Assembly (NCBI GenBank): GCA_013339765.2
Contig: CM023448.1
Location: 114,770,008 to 114,834,007 of the forward strand
Length of the DNA stretch: 64,000 nt
Direction of reading: 5' to 3'
From: Haemaphysalis longicornis
Taxonomy: Eukaryota > Arthropoda > Arachnida > Ixodida > Ixodidae
Below are positions 23,013 to 32,765 of this stretch, piece by piece; the stretch's first letter is position 1, and each line of letters opens with the position of its first letter. The position numbers were made by a program, and so were the translations under genes. The notes below the pieces were generated by a model that was not told the origin of the DNA, did not search any database, and worked only from the letters and a program-made list of their open reading frames with translations.

Positions 23013-24125
23013 TGCATGCCTAGTTATGGTAGCTTCTCTTTAAATCTGCGGATAGGCGATTTTCTGTCAGATGTCAGTGGAAGATGACACCGAGAAGCTT
23101 GTGTTATTATCGTAAGGTAGCCATACGCGCCTGTTAGCTGGTAGTTGGTGGCATTCTGCTTCGTGGTGGCAATCACGCTGTATTTTGTCGGGATATTGAA
23201 TACAGATCTCCCGAAAAATTTCACAATCTAGCTTACTGCAAGCGCAAACCTCAGGCGGAGTGCACGCCTTTAATGTCTGAGCCCATGATGAGATGTCATA
23301 TGCGTACACGTATATTTCTAATAATTGCGGGAGGCATCTGTCAAGGCCGGCCACGGAAATGTGAAAAAGAGTCGGGCTCACTACGCCCCGAGGAGGACAC
23401 AGTTGATGACGTATGCAGGGATGTCTTTCCATCTGCTACAGACATGTAGATGAAGGTAATCAAACATCCAGTTGTACATCGTCCAGAAATTCCTGCAGAT
23501 CCTATTGCTATGCGAATAGGCCAATAGAGCACCCAGTCATACGCAGATTTGATATCAATGATGGCTGCGATGGTTATGTGCCGTCGAATCTTTGTGTGCT
23601 TCGCATGTGTCGACTCGCAAGGGCTATCATATTGTCAATCCTGACCTGTTCCGTGAGGAAGGCAGACATGCGATGAATAAACGCTTCTTTCAGTCTGATC
23701 TTAATCTAAGCGCACCAGTGCCATATTCCCTAATTAGCTTGTCAAAGCAGCTGAGAAGTGCAATAGGCCATTACAAAATCGATATGAGTGGTGTCTTCGC
23801 CAGGATTTAAAACTGGCACGATGGAGCACATTTCCACTCTGGTGTAAGTCAACCAGGCTACCAGGAACGGTTGAACATTGTAGGGAGCCGCCGCTACGCA
23901 TTGACACCTAGATTGCATATACCTCATGACTGAACCCGTCTGGGCTTGGATATGACGCTTCCTGAACTGAGGACAGAGCACCTTCGTGTTCCGCAATAGA
24001 GAATATAACGAGCCCATATAACGAGTGCTCCGAGATTGAAACTTTACGGTCATCAAAGCGTACGGAGGAAGTAACCCCTTTTCAGAACTAATTGTGGCAC
24101 AGACGCCATTCAGGTGATTCACTTA

Positions 24126-26934
24126 GAGTCCTGTATACTTATGGTATATATGCCCTGCTTTCAATAAGATATTCCAAGGCAGGGCGCTCGCTGGGGTCGG
24201 CATTCCTGTCAGCCGTCCTCGTGGGCAATGAGCTGTGCATAGTGATAGACAGAAACATGTCATAAAGCACACCCCTTGTCTCCTACAAAACGGGAACAAA
24301 TTCCAAGAGATCTGCGGGCAAATCCATTTAACAGCGAAGCTGTTTAGCAATTTATTGAATCCGGCGTTTCACAAACTCCGTATAACAGTATAAAGAAAAG
24401 AAATCACTGGAACTGGCGGGACACCAACCTGTGTCTGGTTGATCAATGAAGGAAGAGTCAGCCGTCTTACCCACTAGGCTACGACCGTGAATTACTACCC
24501 GAGAGTCAAACGGCTTTCTCACTGGGCCGCTGACGGCGGGGAGAGGAATCATGCCTACCTGCTCGACATAGAACACGTGATAGAGTACACATTGCACCTG
24601 CGCGCCTAGTTTAAGTGTGCGCGTTCCGTTCGTTCGTCTGGCAACAAAGATGGAGTAAATGTAGTTACGGTCGCGAAGAAGAAACAAATCGGCTTCAATC
24701 GTGGACTTAAACTTTCGTGATGGTTGTGAAGGTTGCGTACAGCTTCGCTGCCTTCAAGTCTTACGGGTTAATGTGAGCCTCCTTGATTTTGTTACACTAC
24801 GCTGCAGGATGTCCCAATGAAACACTGTCAGAGCCCTGTAGAAAAATGTGGTGGATGGTCTCGGGCTTTCAGCCTATGTACAGGTTATGTTCTAAGGTAT
24901 GCTTATTCCTTCCTCTTTGAGCCGTGGCTTTACAGTAGCTGTAAAAGCGAAACATTTAAATGATACCATGGGAGGCCATCTATGAGCCCGCTGCAGTTTT
25001 TCCTTCCGTATCATCACTCTTTTTTCAGAGTTGCGGGCGAGCCCGCTTCTTGTCGTCGTCGTCGCCTTTCCAACAGTGAGAAATCCAGAGCCGCCTGACG
25101 CGCTTGTTACGTGGTCTGCGTCGAAACTCTCGCGGGAGTGTAATGAGCGAAGACCACCCCCTTCGCGGGTTTCCTTTTAACGTATTTGTGCTCGCGTACG
25201 GTGCCGTCATTACCCACAAACAGGACAGAGCCATGGCCCCTGTATGTAGGAACGTAACACTTACCTCTCTGTAAAGGTCCTTCCAGCAGGCAAAGGTTTG
25301 TAGCGTATCGACCCACTCTAGCGGTACTTCGATGCGTGGAGTAGGGTCAAAGTGCCGCCGGTGTACTTTAGACCTGGGCAATTCAGTGGTACTGGCCTGG
25401 CCGGCACTGTGTTGATGCTGCCGCTTCGATATGCTCCTGGTATTATCAGTATTGGTAATGTTTATGGCTTCGGCATTCTCCTAGAAGGGAGAAAGGCCCG
25501 CAGAACAGGGTAGCACATTTGTTGAGCCGAAGGTTTTTCCGGATACTGTTGGGCTTCGTCACTCCAACTGTTTGTAGAGAATCCTGACCGTGCACCTCAG
25601 CTCCAGTTTTTTTCCTCAGAAATTCCATCAGCAGTTTTGCGTGTTATGGCCATTGTCATGGTTGCCGGCTCCCAACCTCCACTGTTGGCGGCTTCCTCGG
25701 CGTCCACCTCGCCATGAGCTGGTGCAAAATATCGTTGCTCCCCAAGGGCCCTGCAACACTTCCGTATGTTTTCAATCACGCGCTTTCGTTGTGCCCGTAC
25801 CAGCGACACACGGTGCATTGCGGCCCATGACATTCTCATCGAACCTTTTCAGTAAGGAATGCAGGCGCAATGTCCTACATGGTAAAGCAATGACAATGTC
25901 CGCAGCGACATCGAACTGGTGGGGCGCGTTTTCGATATAGACCCCAGCTTTAAGCTTCAACGACACGGTGCGTGTTCTCGAGGCTCTCTCGGCCTAGCCC
26001 AGTGCTCGGCACTTTCTTATCGATACCGCCGTTTACGTCGTTGTTCGGAACGTTTCACAAGAACCGGTGTAAGTTCAAACGGACGTCTTAAGTAGTTACC
26101 TGGGTCTACCAAGAGACCACGGAGCAAGAATATATACAGGAGGCTAAACGGCCCATTGAGGCAAGCTTGGGGGAGCGACCAGATAATGTCACAATCAAAA
26201 CCAACGCGAACTACAAAGCTTCGTAGCTGCTACAGCGAAGATGAGGGTATTGGAACCTGATGGACGAAATGATAGTGGCCAAAATTGATTCTGCGGCTGC
26301 GCAGTGAAATACCGATTGCGGCGACCGCGCTCTTTCTTCTCCCGCAACAGATGCCGGCACCATAACCTACGCCAAGTGCTTGCGACGTTGTCTGGCTGCC
26401 GTAGGGAGTGTCGTTTCCCCTCCTGTCTTGTTCTTATTCCGTCCACGAAGCACCGATATTCCGGCACAGTGCGCCTATGGTGGCCACCAACTTATTCACA
26501 CCGTCGTTGTTGCCACGTTGCCATCCACATTTCATTGCCAACGTAGCCAACCACATTTGATTAATTTGGTATGCTCCTAGTGCTAGAACATCTGGACGCA
26601 GCCCCAAAAGAACCAGCGTGTCTCTGGAGTCCTGGCTACGGTATTGCCTTGCAATTGGGTCAGCATGAGAAAAAGGGTAGCGGTAAAGCAAGTTGGCAAT
26701 TGGGTCGGAATGACTTGATAAAATTCAAATTCAGCAATCTGATTTTTGCTATCACCGCCCCACCGCGCCGCAAACTGCACCTTCAACAGCGCTCGACATC
26801 TGCGTCCTCAACTGACTGTGACCGTAATCAGAATCATAAGCACACGGAGGCGCTCACCTCTCGGCTCCCTAAAAGCCGTAGGGTTATGATCTCAAAGCGT
26901 GGAAATGTCAAGAGCAAAAAAAAAAATTCCTGCT
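24126..26934. other. unassigned
   Basis: No gene recognised. Frames up to about 118 codons on either strand lack motifs. Near 26780-26900 the sequence resembles the flank left of tRNA-Arg copy 3 and belongs to the duplicated tRNA unit. Confidence 0.4.
26916..26926 (-). terminator. Pol III oligo-T terminator, tRNA copy 4
   Basis: An A-run of 11 on the + strand lies eight bases beyond the tRNA 3' end. Confidence 0.75.
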
Positions 26935-27007
26935 CACCCCCGGTGGGACTCGAACCCACAATCCCCGGTTTAGGAGACCGATGCCTTATCCATTAGGCCA
27001 CGGGGGC
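26935..27007 (-). tRNA. tRNA-Arg (anticodon CCT), copy 4
   Basis: A 73-nt cloverleaf identical in its paired regions to copy 3, with anticodon CCT and an intact T-loop. Its 3' flank (left side) resembles that of copy 3, including GGCGC..., CGGCTCCC and GTAGGGTTA motifs. Confidence 0.93.
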
Positions 27008-27756
27008 GCACATGTTTCTCAGTAATTGCACAAATAGACGTTTCAGTTGTCTTCCATTCAACATGAATTTTATTTCTTGGCACGACTGGAGGGAAAAAGG
27101 CTGAGGGTACTAAAGCCATAGGTGTCTGCTGTTACAATATTTCGTAGCCGCGACCTCTTGAATAAGTGGTAAACAAACAGAACAGTGTAAAGGCTCATAC
27201 CCACTTATGCACCGGGCATTGACCAAATATAATGAAGGCTATAGGCAAAATACGAATGCCGGCCTCCTCCGGTCTAAACTCTTCCAACATGAACTAAATG
27301 AACCGCTTATCGCTTGGCATGGCGCCATTCGCATTGAAGTCACCGACGACTAACACCGGAAAGTGTTGATCACATTTCGACCATGCAAAGTGCGTGAAAA
27401 CGACTTATCGATGTCCGCTTTGGGGTGTCTGGCGATATGTATATGTATACCGTAAATTAAGATTCCGTCTCTTCCATAGTCATTAGATACATTCCCACAG
27501 TTAGAGGCACTGTTCTCTGCTCTTCGAAGTAATTGGCAGTCAAAGGTTTGCGGTATGTCTATACAGCTTCGCTGGCCATTCATCTTCACAGACTGAAAAA
27601 TCTCCTGGATTATAATCTCTATACTTTTTTGTTTTTGTGGGTCAGGTTAATCTTCGAATAATTCTTATCCACGTACTTTAAAGGCGATATGCAGCTCCTA
27701 ATATATCAAGTATCTCGATTGCCCTGTGCATGCGTGCGTGCGTGCGCGCGCGCGAG

Positions 27757-27804
<48 letters not shown>

Positions 27805-28090
27805 CGCCTGCGCCAGGCCTGAACGACAATTCAGGAATTATTTCAATTTCGGTGGGTAAATCCAAGCTTAACAAATACACCCAAGATTTTGGTGCACGTT
27901 TTACATGTGATTTAACTGCATCATAAATCCTTGTCCCGGTGTACCTTCGACGTATTAAACCAAATTTTCAATTCAAATTCGGAGTTCAAGAAATTTTAAT
28001 GAAGTTGATTTTGTTCTGAAAAGCGCAGTTTTGAATCACGTTCAATCTCGGTTTCCTCAAAAACCCTATCCCTCTAAACTCGGGGTGTAC
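27008..28090. other. unassigned, with a (GTGC)n/(TGCC)n microsatellite
   Basis: Purely non-coding as far as can be seen. The microsatellite at 27728-27804 runs from TGCGTGCG into about a dozen TGCC units. Confidence 0.6.
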
Positions 28091-28099
28091 AGACTGGTA

Positions 28100-31087
28100 G
28101 GAAGTGGTGGCGGTAAAAGTGCAGCTTTCGCGTTGTGCGGTGATACTGGGGTCGTGCTACGTGCGCCCTTATAGTTGTCGTACTCCCCACCTGCGGCTGG
28201 GTTGGCTTACCCAACTACGGCGAACTAACCATGGGTGCTCCATTCTTGCAGCGGCGGACTTCAATGCTCCGCACTGCGACTGGGGATACCCGTCTTCAAG
28301 TGAGCGTCGGGGATTGGTGTTGGAGCTCTTCACCGATGCCAACCTTACACTTCTGAATGGCATTACTAGCCCAAAGCACCGGTGTACCCACGTACGGATG
28401 CCCCCTATTCACCTGACTTGTTGTGGTGGCCGGGTACGAAGATGGTCTCTTGGTAACGCGAAGCGGACTGTTGGGGCAGCGATCACCACCCCATTCGCAT
28501 CGGTCTCATTCCGGAATCAACAGGTCGCCTTCGTCGCTGGTGCACAGGGGTCAACTGGGTTACCTTCCGATCTACCCTCAACGCTTCCATCTCAGCGATA
28601 ACTCCAGACCCCACCGATCTGCTTCGCCGTGTTCTTGCGGGTGAAGGAGACCCGCCCAAAGCCTGATTCCCGTCTCCTGAATATCTGGGCCAAACGTAAA
28701 CAAGCTGAAGTAACTGCCACCCGGGACCCTTCGTCGATACCTGCCAAGCTGCAGTATCAGCGCCTCACCGCTGCTGCTAGACGGCACGAGAAAAGACTGT
28801 CCAGGCAGCGCTGGATTGACTGGGGCGCTTTTCTTGGTCCGTCATCTTCTGCGGCGTATGTCTGGCGCACCTTTCGCGCCATGGAATATGGTAGTCGCCC
28901 TCCGGAAGCAGCAGCCAATGCTTGCCTTGCATCAAACAAGGATCAGGCACAACTGGCCCCCGGCGTTGCCAGGGCCTTTTTTCCTGCCTTGGATGCTGTG
29001 CAGTGGCAATGCCGGTTCCGTTTCCCCTTCTGAGCAGTGTGGGCGTACCCCGACTCATGATGCCATTTCTGGAATTCAGTTGCCGTTCACAATGGCTGAA
29101 TTCTTGGCGGCGATCGATCGAGCTAAACTGAGGACTGCTGCAGGTCCCGATGGCATTATTTATGAGGTATACAAAAATATTGACCCAGCTCTCACGATGC
29201 TTCTGGACTCCGTAAATCAGGTGTGGCTATCTGGTCAACTCCCTGAATCCTTGCTTCGGGCTGATATTGTTCCAATACCAAAGCTCGGAAACCCACCGCG
29301 CGAACTTCACAACTTACGGCCAATCGATTTGACAGCTACGCTGTTCAATCTGTTAGATCGGATGCTTGCCACATGTCTTCAGTGGTGGTTTGATACTTTT
29401 CAATGGTATCACCCGGCGGAAATCGGATTCAGGCCTCATCTTGGTACTGAAGATGGCTTGTAATACCTGTCATCTATGGTCTTGGTGGGAGGCCGTTCTT
29501 GCCGTGTGAGGACTGAACTAGCTATGGACATGTGCAGGGAGTATGACAACGTTGCAATATTACAAATCCTAAATTGTCTTGGCCTCCCAGACAAAGTCTG
29601 TGACTTTATCCGATACTTTGTTCAACACCGGTCTTTTTCTATACGCATCAATGGTGGAAGCTTCGGCTCGTTTACACCAGTAAGCGGCGTACCACAAGCC
29701 ACTGTTCTGTCTCCGCTACTTTTTAACATTGTCTTGTTGCCGCTAGCTTGGCACCTTTCCACCACCCAAGACTTGTATTTCCTCATGTACGCGGATGACA
29801 TTACTGTATGATCAGTTCATACAGACCTGTCCCGGCAAGCAGAGTGCCTCCAGCAGGCCTTAACAGACTGCCAGAAATGGTGCGAGTATGCGGGCCTTAC
29901 CCTCTCTCAAGAGAAGACTGCTGCGCTTCCAGTCGCAAACGCTTGGGGCCGTCGCTCCCTTGCATTATCTCCGATCGCACTGCAGCTGAATGGGTCCGCT
30001 ATTCCCGTTATTGGACACCTTCGGGTTCTGGGATTGGAAATATCGGCTTCAGGCTCAGCGGCTCAGTGGCTCCGATCTGCTCGACAGAAAGCCGGACAAA
30101 TGCTCCACCTTGTTCGCTGCATCTCCCAGACATCTGGCGGGGCCTGCTGGACGATTGCCCGTCTCCTAGTGGGCTCCGTACTGCAGCCAAGGCTCGTGTA
30201 CCAGGCACAGTTCCAGCACATGACGCAATGGGACTGGGACCGGCTGGAGGCCATTAACAGGGCCATCATAAGCCCTATTACTGGCCTCCCCCGAGTAACA
30301 CCAATTCCACAACTCCAAGCAAAAGCCCAGCTAAACACGCCAGATGAACTCATTCATCAGCGTGGACTCGTTCCAGAGGCAGCAGCTCTCGTCGCGTACA
30401 TGGGCCAGCCGCCGAATACGATGCCAGCCTTTTCCGCCGCAAAGCCGCCCTGGCTGTTCTATCAGGTGACGGACAACAAGCCTCTGACAAGGCTACACGT
30501 TCGTACTTCGGGCCTTCACCAGCCTACACATGCCATCCTTCATGTCCCTGACTAGGCGCCTGAGACGCAACCGCTGGTTGTCCAGGCTTTTGTGGACGCG
30601 GTGCATGCGACTGCTTAGTTACCGCGGCCTGGACTTGTCCCTCCTACCCTTCCCTAAATCAAAGCTGCGCGTACGAGTCACTCCGTGCACTCCCAAGCCT
30701 ACTAGCAGAACCTACTGCCATTAGGGATGGCCTTCAGGCGCTTGCATCGACTTTGACTACTGGGGACAAGCTGGAACTTTACACGGACTCAACGGCAACG
30801 ATTCGGGATTTGCGACGCGTTGCGCGTTGTACAAGCTGGCCGCAGGCATTCACGAGATTATGGACACTTATCCATGCCCTGTCCGCGTTTCGTGGATTCA
30901 CCAGGGCATGCTTTCTGCCCACACAGCGGCGGATCGCGCCTGTCACAGGGACCTCCCACAGCCACTACAATTTCTTCCAGTATCTACAATAGAAGAACTG
31001 CTGGTGGAAACGGAAACCCTCCGTCGCGCCACGCGTGCTTTACTTCCACCGCGTGGAACTAACCTCCACAGTGGGCTCGCTCGTTGT
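28100..31087 (+). pseudogene. LINE-A, first part: endonuclease, RT, RNase H
   Basis: The + strand carries, in shifting frames: an endonuclease end with A-D-F-N-A-P-H-C-D-W-G (near 28255-28290) and S-D-H-H-P-I (near 28480); RT motifs A-A-G-P-D-G-I-I-Y-E-V-Y (near 29130), R-P-I-D-L-T-A (near 29320), M-C-R-E-Y-D-N-V (near 29530) and M-Y-A-D-D-I-T-V (29785-29808, catalytic YADD intact); and RNase H pieces F-V-D-A-V (near 30590), L-Y-T-D-S-T-A-T-I (near 30777) and a degraded H-x-G end near 30900. ORF1 and the endonuclease start are missing. It ends exactly at a 13-bp repeat where LINE-B interrupts it and resumes at 32138. Confidence 0.8.
31075..31087 (+). repeat. target-site duplication of LINE-B, left copy
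   Basis: GCTCGCTCGTTGT, identical to 32125-32137. Confidence 0.85.
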
Positions 31088-31706
31088 AACGAACACCAGC
31101 ACAGAGGCGGCCGAAACTGGCGCCCTTCTATTGACCGTAAGGAATGGAGAATTCCAAGGAAAAAGCCTCCAAATAATTACGGACTCTAAGAAAGCCGTAC
31201 AAAACATTATAAATGGCCGAATCCACAAAAGGCTCACAAAAATTTTACCTCTAAATATCACTAAGTTCCAAAATATCATTTAGACACCGGGACATGAGGA
31301 GCTTGAGGGTAATGAGAGAGCAGACCAAGCTGTGCAAACACTTACTAACCGCTCAGCCAGTAGTCCTAGCTTACTCACCCCTGTCCCCAATACCTTCGGT
31401 GAGCGAGTCAACATTCAAAGAAAAGCCGGAGCTCTCTTTCCTCCACCAGATAAAAGCTTAACAGCTACAGAGCATCAGTCTCTCAGACAAATACAGACGG
31501 ACACCTATCCCAACATCCTCAGGCTATCGAAGATGTTTCCCGAGAAATTCCCAAACGCATGTAATAAGTGCGGTGAAATATCCACCCTATTTCATGCATC
31601 CTGGGGTTGTCGTACTATATGGCCATCAGTAAACACCAACACCAAGTTGTATGAGCTATGGGAGGCAGCTCTGGCCAGCTCTGACCCTGGGGTTCAGAAG
31701 TATCTG

Positions 31707-31937
31707 GGGCGGCATTCTCGAGTTTTGTCCCTTTTGCGTCCCTTTCAAAAGTGTCCCTTTTGGCGAGCCCTGATTGGCTAAAAGCACACAACCGGAAGTG
31801 ACGTAACGCAAGCGCGGCAAACCTACTGCCAACCTTGCTCCATGCTGCCAACGTCCACTTCTTAACCGGAAGTACGTCACGATGAAAGGGACGCAAAAGG
31901 GACGTTTTAAAAAGGGACAGTTACGAGAATACGGCCC
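31707..31937. mobile_element. 231-bp MITE with terminal inverted repeats, copy 2
   Basis: Same length and ends as the copy at 4441-4671, in the opposite orientation. It sits in the C-terminal coding region of LINE-B. Removing the element and one CTG triplet (31704-31706 or 31938-31940) rejoins the LINE reading frame in phase, which directly shows a 3-bp CTG target duplication. Confidence 0.85.
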
Positions 31938-32034
31938 CTGATCTTTAGGGCCAAGATTGAGGCAGAGGAAACAGGGGCCCTGGAAGGAGGGAACCTACCC
32001 TAGTTCAACCAAGACCTTTCATTTCAAATAAACG

Positions 32035-32040
<6 letters not shown>

Positions 32041-32118
<78 letters not shown>
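32041..32118. repeat. (TC)n tail of LINE-B
   Basis: 78 bp of uninterrupted TC directly downstream of the LINE-B polyadenylation-type signal. Confidence 0.95.
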
Positions 32119-32124
<6 letters not shown>

Positions 32125-32126
<2 letters not shown>

Positions 32127-32137
32127 TCGCTCGTTGT
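32125..32137 (+). repeat. target-site duplication of LINE-B, right copy
   Basis: GCTCGCTCGTTGT, identical to 31075-31087. Confidence 0.85.
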
Positions 32138-32430
32138 GAGGGGGTCGTGCTGCGGAGGCTTCGGGTTGGGGTGGCCTTATCCCCAGCAGTTACACATGCT
32201 TGGCCTGCCCGCTATCACACGCCGTTTGCGGACACTTGTCCCTTCTGTGTGCTTCCTGCGTCAGAAGCTGACGTTGAACATTTGCTGTGGAATTGCCCAG
32301 GCCTTAGAGACGGCTAACGCAACACCTCCGAGGCACAGGGCTCCATCCTGGCAGACCCCCAGATCTCAAGCGCTGGATATGGGGGCCCCAGCACCGGTCT
32401 CTTCTTGAATTTTCGCGCATTGCGAGTGCA
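32138..32430 (+). pseudogene. LINE-A, second part: C-terminal zinc-binding tail
   Basis: When joined in phase to 31087 the frame continues through R-L-R-V-G-V-A-L-S-P and ends with C-P-F-C-V-L-P-A-S-E-A-D-V-E-H-L-L-W-N-C, the C-x2-C...H-x4-C tail of RNase H-bearing LINEs, then a stop near 32316. This shows that the segment belongs to LINE-A and was separated by the LINE-B insertion. Confidence 0.8.
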
Positions 32431-32590
32431 GTGTTGTACCTATGAAAACATTTTCTTGTGCCGTAGGGCAATCTTTCGCAAAAAAATCACTGCTTTTCAT
32501 TCTCATGCAATTATCATCATGATCAATGGTTAGTTGCTTTCAGTAGTTATGCCCCCTTTCCCGGAATATCTATCGCCATCGCTGTAATTA

Positions 32591-32671
32591 ATGGGCGGCG
32601 CAGCGGCACTGTACGACTACACGATATCCTCGCGTCGCCTCGAGATGTGGTGTTCGTCTCGAAACAACTGA
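32591..32671 (+). promoter_or_regulatory. candidate upstream ORF overlapping the start codon
   Basis: An ATG at 32591 opens a 26-codon frame with a second in-frame ATG at 32645. Its TGA stop (32669-32671) shares its last base with the ATG of the galactosyltransferase frame, giving TGATG. If transcription starts upstream of 32591, translation of the main frame would need leaky scanning or termination-reinitiation. The transcript start is not known. Confidence 0.4.
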
Positions 32672-32765
32672 TGGCGCGTTTCCGTACCAGGGTGCTTCTC
32701 GTGCTGGCTGTGGCTGTCTGGATCGTCTTCGGTTGCCTGGTGGTGCGGAACTTCCGACTGGTCAG
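32671..32765 (+). CDS. galactosyltransferase exon 1: cytoplasmic tail and membrane anchor
   Basis: Begins at the ATG at 32671 (M-A-R-F-R-T-R). A stretch of about 18 hydrophobic residues follows positively charged residues, as in Golgi type II signal anchors. The donor is AG|GTACGA at 32765/32766 and leaves two bases of a codon, exactly what exon 2 needs. Frame 1 remains open upstream for more than 100 bp without another ATG. It lies about 240 bp downstream of LINE-A, 17.8 kb from exon 2, so it is the least certain exon. Confidence 0.65.

Larger units (their letters stand above)
18560..24125 (-). pseudogene. degraded RNase H-bearing LINE, split by nested insertions
   Basis: Two homologous blocks read on the - strand. 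Block 1 (about 24120-23013) has decayed reverse transcriptase motifs: V-P-V-L-N-P-G-E, then G-V-V-S-P-T-L-F-H-I-S-V-A-G-L and I-Y-V-Y-A-Y-D-I-S-S-W-A, where Y-A-D-D has become Y-A-Y-D. Block 2 (about 20035-18600) resumes with the post-RT linker (Y-G-A-L-S-Y-D-L-L-H-Y), RNase H pieces (V-F-T-D-S-R-S-P-L-E-S-L) and the tail G-P-W-S-S-P-S ... A-T-K-A-L. The tail matches the C-terminus of the full-length LINE at 36901-42360, so this is an old copy of the same or a close family. A Tigger-like element (20038-23012) separates the blocks. Confidence 0.7.
31088..32124 (+). mobile_element. LINE-B, 5'-truncated, inserted in LINE-A
   Basis: Starts inside RNase H (T-E-A-A-E-T-G-A-L, I-I-T-D-S-K-K-A-V) and continues through P-G-H-E-E-L-E-G-N-E-R-A-D (near 31285). 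The C-terminal zinc-binding tail has C-N-K-C-G ... F-H-A-S-W-G-C (31560-31615). One stop separates the RNase H halves. AATAAA lies at 32027-32032, followed by a (TC)n tail at 32041-32118. Identical 13-bp repeats flank it. It belongs to the same group as the fragments at 10945-12270 and 15345-16580. A MITE (31707-31937) interrupts its last codons. Confidence 0.85.
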
